Position numbers and translations under genes: made by a program. The notes under the pieces were generated by a model, which was given only the letters and a program-made list of their open reading frames with translations, did not search any database and was not told the origin of the DNA. Positions 1 through 11,691 of a stretch of 15,118 bases of DNA are shown here, piece after piece. The stretch's first letter is position 1, and each line of letters begins with the position of its first letter. This DNA is from Parvularia atlantis (lineage: Eukaryota > Opisthokonta > Rotosphaerida), in NCBI GenBank assembly GCA_943704415.1, contig CALSCO010000427.1:1-15118 (forward strand). The letters are read 5' to 3'.

Positions 1-48
1 GGGGGGGGGCGCTGTCAGCCACGGGCGGCGCGTGCGTCGGCCGCACAC

Positions 49-2081
<2,033 letters not shown>

Positions 2082-2180
2082 GGTCGCTCTGCGCGGCGGG
2101 GGGGCGGGGCGGGGCGGGGCGTCAGCTCGGCTGCACACGCCCAAAGCAGTGACGCCACAGGCGTCGAGAGCGTTCTAAAG

Positions 2181-2186
2181 TATAAA
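2181..2186 (+). promoter_or_regulatory. TATAAA box overlapping the JMJD5-like start codon
   Basis: TATAAA occurs in a GC-rich setting in the 104-bp gap between the divergent USP7 and JMJD5-like genes. Its last A is also the A of the start codon chosen for the JMJD5-like gene. It could be a TATA box giving a nearly leaderless or internally starting transcript, or a chance match. Confidence 0.4.
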
Positions 2187-2972
2187 TGGCAAGGGTGATC
2201 GCTCTCAAGGTGCGATCCGGCAACTTGGCTGCGCACCTGACGTGACGGCCCCACGCGCGCGTTGCGCACAGGGCGCCGTACGGACATGGCCGGCGTGCTC
2301 CCGATGGACGCTCGCGTATCTGCGCGAGGCGATCGGCGGCGTCGAGGCGCTCGTCGAGCGCGGGTCGTCGTACGCCGACGCGGGCGCGACGACCGAGCTG
2401 ATGGCCGTGCGCGACTTTATCGACCGCGTCCTCGTGCCCGAGCCGCCGCCGCCCGGGCCGCGCCTCTACCTCGCGCAGGCCGATCTTGCGCTCTTTGGGG
2501 CCATTGAGCCCGACGCGCCGCTCGCGACGGCCGCGGCAGCGTTCATCGGCACGGCTGCGCCGCCGCCGCGCCAGCTCGTCGCGAGCAAGCTGTGGCTCGG
2601 CCCGGCGGGGACGCTGTCGCCGTGCCACCGCGACCCGTACGACAACATGCTCTGCCAGGTGTTTGGGCGCAAGCGCCTGCGCGTCTTCGCGCCCGAGGAG
2701 CGCGCGCGGCTGTACGTGCACACGGACCCGTTCCGGCGCAACACGAGCCGTATCCTGGACGTCGAGGCCGCGGGTGCGAGGCGCGCGTGGCGGCTACAAG
2801 TGACCGGCCCGCTGAGCGACCACGGGCAGACCCGCTGCACTACCCGCTGCTGGCCGGCGCTGCGTTTGAGGACATCGAGATTGACGCGGGCGACGCTGTC
2901 TTCATCCCGCGCGGGCACTGGCACCAGGTGCGAGCGCTCTCTCGCAGCTGTTCTGTGTCTTTTTGGTATTGA
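2186..2972 (+). CDS. JMJD5: JmjC-domain Fe(II)/2-oxoglutarate oxygenase, JMJD5 (KDM8)-like, minimal form
   Basis: Exons 2186-2209, 2272-2773 and 2830-2972 give 222 residues. The N-terminal segment VIALKGAVRTWPACSRW matches the usual opening strand of the JMJD5/FIH group. The iron-binding HxD is His127-Arg-Asp129 (SPCHRDPYDN), and the distal iron His is about 207 in GHWHQVRAL, followed by the typical SVSFWY end. These point to a JMJD5-type hydroxylase; JMJD5 proteins act as arginyl hydroxylases, and histone demethylase activity is disputed. The start is inferred: ATG 2186 has an in-frame TAA directly before it and an 8-codon first exon ending AAG|GTGCG; its acceptor is CACAG at 2271. ATG 2286 is in the wrong frame. 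The N-terminal helical region of animal JMJD5 is absent. A GTGCG-like string inside the last exon (from 2928) is read through, because VRALSRSCSVSFWY is conserved in frame. Confidence 0.85.
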
Positions 2973-3027
2973 ATGTGAGGCGATGCGCGCTCGGAGCGAT
3001 GCATGTTGTGGAAAGGACCCGGGTTGT

Positions 3028-3037
3028 CAAATTATTA
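3028..3037 (+). promoter_or_regulatory. AT-rich block before mannose-6-phosphate isomerase
   Basis: The 97-bp gap after the JMJD5-like stop contains one AT-rich block, CAAATTATTA, about 35-40 bp before the MPI start codon. In this GC-rich DNA it is the only candidate core-promoter element there. It is not a clear TATA box. Confidence 0.25.
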
Positions 3038-3069
3038 CCCGCATCCGGCGGTTCAGGACTTCCGGTCCG

Positions 3070-5190
3070 ATGACCTCGCTCGAGGGCGGCGACGCGGCCT
3101 TCCGGCTCGCGGGGGCGGTGCAGACGTACGCGTGGGGCAAGGTTGGCAGCGCGAGCATGGTGCGTGCACGCAGCGCTCCTCCACCCACCGAAGCGGAGCT
3201 GACACGCGCCTGCCGGGCGGCGGCGTCAGGTGGCACGGGTGGCTGCGGCGACACCGGTGCCGGGCCTCGCGCTGAACGAGGCCATGCCCTACGCCGAGCT
3301 GTGGATGGGCACGCACCCGACCGCGCCCTCGACCGTGCTGGCCGCCGATGTGCGCAGGGCGCGCACACGCGCGTGGGCGGTGTGCGTGGACGGCCGCGCG
3401 GCTGACGTGGTCGCGCGTGCCATCGTCCGCGCACGCAGGGAAAGCCCGTCAGCGACCTCGACACGGTGCTGCGCAGCAACGCACAGCTCATGGGTGACTT
3501 TGTGCCCGCGCGCTTCAACGGTCTGCCGTTCCTGCTCAAGGTGCGCGCGCGAACGCGCGCGCACAGTGCGTGACAACAACACCGACGACGCGCCCCGCAG
3601 ATCCTCTCGATCGACAAAGCCCTGTCCATCCAGGCCCACCCGGACAAGGCGCTGGCGCAGCAGATGCACCGCGCGCGGCCCGACCTGTACAAGGACGCCA
3701 ACCACAAGCCCGAGATGGCCATCGCGCTGACGCCGTTCGAGGGTTTGTTCCCCCGCGACACAAACAATGCCGCGCAGCTCATCACGCGCACGCCCAGCAC
3801 TCTCGGGCTTCCGGCCTCTGCCCGAGATTGCCGCCCTGTTGCAGCAGGTGCCAGAGCTGGCGGCGGTCGTGGGCGCGGACGCGGCGCACGACTTTGTCGC
3901 GGCATCGGCGAGCGGCCATGCGTGCGTCGCGCGCCTGTGCGGGATGCTAGCCGTGCTGACCCCCGCCGCGCTTCCCCCCGTCAGCGACCGCTCGCACCTC
4001 AAGGCCCTGTTTGCGCGCCTCATGACCGCGGACGAGTCGATGTGCGCGGCGCGCGTTCAGGGGACCGTGGCACCGACGGCCTGACCGTCGCGTGCGCACG
4101 ACAGCGTCAAGGCCGAGCTGGGCCGGCTCGTTGCGCGCTTGCGGCAGCTCTCGCCCGCGCCCGCCCGCGGCACCCTCGAGGAGGTCGTGCTGCGTCTGAA
4201 CGAGCAGGTGCGGCGCAACGGCGTGCACATCAACGAGAGGAGCCGACCGCGCGCGTCGCAGTTCCCCGGCGATGTCGGGTGCTTCTGCGTGTTTGTGCTC
4301 AACTACCTCCAGCTCGCGCCGGGCCAGGCCATCTTCCTCTCGGCCAACCTGCCGCACGCGTACCTGTCGGGCGGTGCGCGCGCGGCCGCGGTGCCTGCGC
4401 GACGGAGGCTGACGCGCCGCAGACTGCATCGAGTGCATGGCTGCGAGCGACAACGTCGTCCGCGCGGGCCTCACGCCCAAGTACCGCGACGTGCAGCTGC
4501 TCATGGACATGCTCACGTACGAGAGCGGCCCGGCGAGGTGCGTGCCAATGTCCGCTCGCGCCGGGCGACTGACGCCGCGAGGGCAGCTCGTTCCTGCTCG
4601 CGCCCACGCCCGTGCAGACGGACGTGCCCGTGCCCGTGTCGCCCTCGCGCTCGCCCACACGCATGCCGCCCATCTACCAGCCGGTCAACACCGTGCCGCC
4701 GTGCGCCGCCCGCCGCGCCTGAGCGGCAGCGCGCTCACCCGTGACACTGCGCGCCCGGGCGCAGGCGAATCAACACGCTCCTCTACCACACGCCCGTAGA
4801 GGAGTTTGACGTGTGCTGCACCACGCTCAGCAACAACGAGAAGAGCGGTTGGTTCGGCCCGATCGGCGGCCCGTCCATCATTGTCGTGACCGCGGTGCGC
4901 GCACCACGTCAGACGCCCGGGGGGCTCACGCGGACGGCGGCCGCGCAGGGCGCGATCGAGCTGCAGTTTGTGGACGAGCGCGTGACGCGCCACGCCGGCC
5001 AGACGTTCGTGGCCAAGATCAGCACGGGTCACATCTACTTTTTGGGGGCGACCGTGTCGGTGCAGTACGAGGTGCGGCTAGAGCCAGGCCGGCGCCACGT
5101 GCGCCAGCGCTCAGAGCCCGCGCCGCGCAGGCCACGGAGAACGGCGCCACGATCTTCCGCGCGTACACGGCGGCGCACATGAACAAGTGA
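3070..5190 (+). CDS. MPI: Mannose-6-phosphate isomerase, type I (phosphomannose isomerase)
   Basis: Cytosolic zinc enzyme that interconverts fructose-6-phosphate and mannose-6-phosphate, feeding GDP-mannose, glycosylation and cell-wall synthesis. Twelve exons: 3070-3159, 3230-3349, 3439-3540, 3601-3742, 3798-4041, 4105-4207, 4262-4373, 4423-4537, 4587-4700, 4765-4894, 4949-5071, 5131-5190. The 1455 nt give 484 residues with no stop. Hallmarks in order: VQTYAWGK near the N-terminus, [11 protein letters not shown], the zinc ligands in SIQAHPDK (Gln115, His117), Glu142 in [21 protein letters not shown], His299 in NLPHAYLSG, and the active-site Arg region [14 protein letters not shown] (Arg318). 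Length is slightly above the roughly 420-440 residues usual for the family; the extra lies in a Pro/Ser/Val-rich stretch in exon 9 (after about residue 343). Intron 4 uses an atypical donor, GTTTGT. Confidence 0.95.
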
Positions 5191-5225
5191 TTTGCGCAGC
5201 CACGACGCTGCGGGCCAGCGAGACC

Positions 5226-5231
5226 AATAAA
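5226..5231 (+). terminator. Poly(A) signal AATAAA for MPI
   Basis: AATAAA starts 36 bp after the MPI stop codon and is followed by a T-rich patch (GTTTTTC), the usual arrangement of a eukaryotic cleavage/polyadenylation site. It lies in the 147-bp gap shared with the convergent proteasome gene. I saw no matching AATAAA on the minus strand for that gene. Confidence 0.65.
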
Positions 5232-5337
5232 AAGCAGTGTTTTTCATCGGATGGGGCCCTCGGCTGGCGCGGTCACGCAGACACAGACACAGATGCGCGG
5301 GCACACAAGCCCCCCCACCGCGACGACGCCGGCGTGC

Positions 5338-7586
<2,249 letters not shown>

Positions 7587-7611
7587 TTGCATGCGATTCG
7601 GATGCACACAA

Positions 7612-7614
7612 TTA

Positions 7615-7645
<31 letters not shown>

Positions 7646-8669
7646 AACGTAATCTTGGTCGGCTGCTTGACCTCGCCCGCGTCAACGGCCTTGAAGTGCG
7701 CGCCGTACAGCTGCCGTGCGCGCGTGTGAGCAGCGCGCGGATGCCAGGCGCGCGCGCCGCACCTTGTGCTCCTTCTTCTTTGTGTGCGTCCCGAACTTGA
7801 GCAGGCTCTCGGGCACGACCTGGCCGGCCTCCTTGAGCACGTTGACGAGCTCGCCCGAGTGGCCCTGCAACGTCGTGAGTGGGCCGGCTGCGGCGCACGC
7901 GAACGCCATCATGCGCACCTTGTCGTACATCGTGAAGAGCGTGTGCGACACGCCCGTGGCCCCGGCGCGCCCCGTCCGCCCGATCCGGTGCACGTAGTCC
8001 TCGATCGTGAGCGGGAAGGTCACATTGATCACGTACTCGACGCTGGGGATGTCGAGCCCGCGCGCGGCCACGTCGGTCGCGATCAGCAGCGGCCGCGACC
8101 CGTCCTTGAAGCTGCACGCGGCCGCGTCGTTGGCTGCGTCGACAGCCCACCCCCGTGGCGCACCTTGCCAGCGCCGCCGTGCGGTCTTGCTGGCTCTTGT
8201 CGCCGTGGATCGAGCCCGGGTTCCATCCCTTGCTGCGCAGGAAGCGCTCGATGCGATCGGCCTCCTGCGCGCGCAATCGTCGTGAGCACGGCAAGCGGGC
8301 CCTTGCGGCGCGCAGGCGCACCTTCTTGTACAGCACAAACACGAGCACGCGGTTCTTGCGCGTGCGGTGGTACTCCTTCAGCAGCTGATTCAGGCGCTCC
8401 TCCTTGGCCGTGTGGTCGATGACCTCGACGATCTGGCGCACCGAGTGCGACGCGGCGAGGTCCTAATAGCGCGCGGGGGGCCTCTTAGCAAACAAGCTCT
8501 CACACACGCACCCACCCACCTGCGAGCCCACGATGACCTTGACCGGCTTCGACAGGAACTCGCGCGCGAGCGCCTGGATGCTCGTCGGCCACGTCGCACT
8601 GAACATGACGGTCTGGCGCGGCCCGGGGATGGCGGAGAGGATGGCGCGGATCTCCTGCTCAAAGCCGAG

Positions 8670-8701
<32 letters not shown>

Positions 8702-9667
8702 GGAACGACACGTGTTCAAGCGAGCAGATGCCCTGCGTCCGGCGTCAGCGCGCACGGCAGGCACACCGGCCAAGCCGCGACGCACGTCGTCCATCAGATC
8801 GCGCAGGCGCCCGGGCGTGGCCACGACAATTTGCACACCCTGCTGCAGGGCGCGCCGCTGCTGGTCCTTGCTCACGCCGCCGTAGATGCACACGCTGCGC
8901 AGCCGCACGACCTTGCCCACCGCGCTGCAGACAGCGTCAATCTGGCACGCGAGCTCGCGCGTCGGCGCCAGCACGAGCATCGTCGGCCCGGACGCGCGCT
9001 TGCCACCCTTGCCACCCTTGCCACCCTTGCCGCTGTCGGCGCGCTGCCGACCGAACGCCCGCGTCAGCGGCGCTTGCACCGGCTGGGTGCGAGGCGCGCG
9101 CGCGCGCGCACTGCCTTGATGTGCGTGACGCCGGGCAGGGCGAACGCAAGCGTCTTGCCCGACCCCGTTGCGGCGATGCCGACGACGTCGTGCCCGGCGA
9201 GCGCGATCGGCCAGCACTGCCCCTGGATCGGCGACGGCGTCTTGTACTGCTTGCAGTACTCGAGCAGCTCCTGCGCCGCGCACCGCGCACCGCGTGGTCA
9301 GAGCGAGCGTACCGCAGGCGGGCCGACGACGCACCGGCGCAAACGGCGCCGCGTCGAAGCTGCGCACGGGATCGAAGACCGTCCTGTGCGCGTCCTCGCC
9401 CTCGACCGTCACGCCTTGCGCCGCGCGGAACGCCTCGACGTCGTCTGCGCGCCCCTTGCCCTTGCTCTTGGCGGGCGGCTGCGTGTCGTCGTCGTCGTCG
9501 TCGTTGTCCGCGGCCGCCGCCTGTGCGCGCTTCGCCTTCTTCGCCTTCTTCGGCCGCACGTCCACGTCCTCGTCCCCGCCCGTCGCCGCCGCCGCTGCCG
9601 TCTCGGCGCGCGCCTCATCCGCCGCGTGGCCCTCGTCACGCTTCCGCTTCGCCACGTGGCTCGCCAT
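7612..9667 (-). CDS. DBP3: DEAD-box RNA helicase, DBP3-like (ribosome biogenesis)
   Basis: Nucleolar ATP-dependent RNA helicase expected to act in pre-rRNA processing. Exons (minus): 9667-9335, 9270-9112, 9043-8786, 8732-8520, 8462-8322, 8264-8164, 8111-7763, 7710-7612; 1653 nt, 550 residues. The N-terminal tail (1-75) is Lys- and Asp-rich with KRKRD and KKAKKAKR, a likely nucleolar signal. Motifs: Q motif TPSPIQ (122-127), I ATGSGKT (145-151), Ia APTRELA, II DEAD (264-267), III SAT (295-297), [11 protein letters not shown] (413-422), [10 protein letters not shown] (443-450). The end, [13 protein letters not shown] then LYGAHFK and KITF, is typical of DBP3 rather than DBP2. Oddities: a KGG-repeat linker (about 169-179) before motif Ia, and a C-terminus of ten consecutive Asp. 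ATG 9691 is an in-frame alternative start that would overlap the next gene's start. Confidence 0.93.
7615..7644 (-). repeat. (GAC)10 triplet repeat coding the poly-Asp C-terminus of the DBP3-like helicase
   Basis: Ten perfect GAC codons run directly into the TAA stop at 7612-7614. Perfect codon identity suggests replication slippage, so length may vary between strains. Confidence 0.9.
9003..9032 (-). repeat. 9-bp tandem repeat (GGCAAGGGT) coding GKG units
   Basis: Three near-perfect 9-bp copies in exon 3 of the DBP3-like gene encode K-G-G triplets just upstream of helicase motif Ia. They form a flexible basic linker inserted after an intron join. Confidence 0.8.
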
Positions 9668-9685
9668 GCTTTGATGACAGCGTGA

Positions 9686-11689
9686 ATGCACGTCTGCTTC
9701 GTCCGCAACCGTTTCGCGCGCGCGCGCCCGTTCTGCGCGGTCGTGCGCGGACCGGCCGAGCCGGTGCGTGCACTGCTGCCGCGTGTGACTTTGTGCACGC
9801 CGGGCTCACGCCGAGCCCGTCGCAGCGGCAGCCCGGCGGCGCGCCGCAGACACAGGTGCAGTGGTTCTACCTCCATCGCGACCTGCCGCGACGACTGCGC
9901 GGGCGCGAGTGGCAGCAGCTGGTGGCGGACGAGAGCAGGGACGGCGCAGCAGACGAGCAGACCCTGCGCACGATCGCCGCGCGCGAGCTGCTGCTGTCGG
10001 ATTTGGAGGACGCGATGCCGGCGGACGACATCGAGGGCGCAGTCGTCGTGCTGACGTACGACGCGTTCCGCGCGGCCGTGCGCGGCACGGGCAAGGCGCT
10101 GCCGGACAACGTCTTCTTTTGCCGCGGCACGTACGACCCGCGTACGCACACGATTGAGCGCCCGCGCCGCGGCCGCACGTTCACGTTCGTGCTTGAGCGG
10201 CACCTGGCCTCTGCGCTGGTCGGCGCCGAGCGCGCGGTCGGCGAGAGCAGCGGCGCGAGTGCCGACGCCGACGCCGCGACGCGGTACTGCGTCTGCGGGC
10301 AGCCCGCGTACGACTTTATGGTCTGTTGCGACGTGTGCGAGGTGTGCTCGGCCGCGGTCTTTGCGCTCAGGCTGACGATGGTTGCGCGCAAGGACTGGTT
10401 CCACACGGCCTGCGTGCACCTCACGCCCGACGAGGCGCGCGCGCTCAAGTCGTACGTCTGCGACGGCTGCCACCACCCTGCCGCGCGTGCGTCACGGCTT
10501 ACCTCGCTTTTGGCGTCTGAGCGCGCCCGTGTGAACAGTTTCGCCGCGCGCGAGTGCCAAGCGCCGATGCGCCCGTGAGCACAGCAGGCCGCAGTCAGCC
10601 CGGTCCACGCGGCGACAGCGCCTCGCTCCCGCAAGCAATGCCTCCATCGACGACTTGCCCAAGGAGTGCCTGCTGGCGATACTGGCGCTGCTCTCGCTGC
10701 CCGACCTGCTCCGCGCCGCCGCAGTGTGCCGGCAGTGGCGCCATATAGCACATGCGCCGGGTCTGGTGCGCGTCAACGCCGCGGGACTGCCAACACCTGA
10801 CGTGCGCGCGCGCGCGCGCGCAGTGGCGGCGAACCGTGCACGTCGACGTGGCTGCGATGGGCATCACCGTGACGCACCTAGCACAGTTGGTCCGGCGGCA
10901 CGAAGCGATGCGCAGCGTGGACATTGCGCTTGAGCCGTTTATGCGCCCGGTGTGGCAGCCGATGCCGCAGCTGACGAGCGTGCGTGTGCGCCGGGCCGAG
11001 TGGAGCGACGTGCCTGGGCTGGTCAAGTGCGTGCCCGGCGTGCGCTCGCTCGAGATCGTGGTGCGTCTCGGCAGGCCTGAGTGTGTGCTTCTCTGTCAGC
11101 TGAGACAGTCGCCCCTGCGCAGGACTTGGTGACGCACTGGAAAGGTGCAGCCGACCTCGCCGTGCTGGCCGACCTCGGCGCGCTTGAAACGCTGAGCGTG
11201 AGCGCGCCCGATCCTTTTTTCAACCTGCCCGCGTTCTCGCTCTCGGGCAGCATCGCGCGGCTGGGCGAGCTCAGGCGCTTGCGCTCGTTGCGGCTCGAGT
11301 ACATCGACAACGCCGATGCGGACACGTTCGCCTTCATCAGTGACCTGGCGCAGCTCGAGGAGCTCGTGATCGGGCTGTGCGCTCACTGGGGCGCGGCGCA
11401 GTTTGCGCGCGTGCGTGCGCTCGAGCGGCTGCGTGTGCTCGGCCTCGTCGGGTTCAATGATCTGCTGATCGCGAGCAGGGCCGACGCGGTCGAGGCTGCG
11501 GGCCACCTCGCGCACATCCTGCCTCACCTGCCGCGCCTCGAGCGGCTCATCGTCAGCTCGGACGTGGGCATGGGCGCCGGTGCGCAACCCTTGCGTGCTG
11601 TGCAGCCGCGCGCTCACGCGTCATGTGCAGCTCTGCACCTATGTACACAGCGCGGCGTGACTATAAGCTTTGTAGACATCTTCGTGTAG
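9686..11689 (+). CDS. BAH - PHD finger - F-box - leucine-rich repeat protein (KDM2-like layout without JmjC)
   Basis: Exons 9686-9763, 9826-10341, 10393-10486, 10539-10765, 10824-11060, 11123-11579, 11631-11689 give 555 residues. Residues about 36-150 look like a BAH domain (VQWFYLHRDLP; ELLLSDLEDAMPADDIEG). A PHD finger follows: Cys181, 183, 194, 197, His202, Cys205, 221, 224 with Tyr180, Met191 and Trp200 placed as in H3K4-methyl readers of the PHF8/SPP1 type. After an Arg/Ser-rich linker (230-262) comes an F-box (IDDLPKECLLAILALLSLPD, CRQW) and then LRR-like repeats (313-540). Key join: 10486|10539 is phase 1 and opens exactly the F-box frame, which has no stop back to 10541 and no ATG of its own before the F-box. 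Unspliced, the PHD frame would end at 10578. Expected role: substrate receptor of an SCF ubiquitin ligase on chromatin. The start is uncertain, and the first BAH strands are not evident. Confidence 0.72.
11662..11667 (+). promoter_or_regulatory. TATAAG element 30 bp before the synergin-like start
   Basis: TATAAG lies inside the last coding exon of the BAH-PHD-F-box gene, 30 bp upstream of ATG 11692. If it is used as a TATA box, transcription would begin at about the start codon, leaving almost no 5' leader. Confidence 0.4.
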
Positions 11690-11691
11690 GC

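Noticed and set aside
2286-2507. ATG 2286 as the JMJD5-like start
   Set aside because: The context is good (GGACATGGCC) but the frame does not match the conserved WPACSRW segment, which lies one frame away.
2242-3405. A single open frame running from the JmjC gene into the isomerase
   Set aside because: It begins at GTG inside intron 1, ignores the 2774-2829 intron, and loses homology before the true stop at 2972. The isomerase starts separately at 3070.
4084-4110. Stop codon in the isomerase frame (TGA at 4082) as a pseudogene sign
   Set aside because: It lies inside intron 5 (4042-4104); splicing restores a full-length enzyme.
8533-10578. A 681-codon open frame on the plus strand
   Set aside because: Its first two thirds are antisense to the well-supported DBP3-like helicase exons and read as Arg/Ala-rich noise; only the part from 9826 is real coding sequence. 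Very high GC leaves few stops in any frame.
10566-10640. ATG 10566 as a separate start for the F-box gene, spliced from a GTGAGC donor
   Set aside because: A phase-compatible join exists only with a GCAAG acceptor and no branch-like CTNAC, and it gives a 3-residue first exon. The 10486|10539 join has typical donor and length and leaves a continuous frame.
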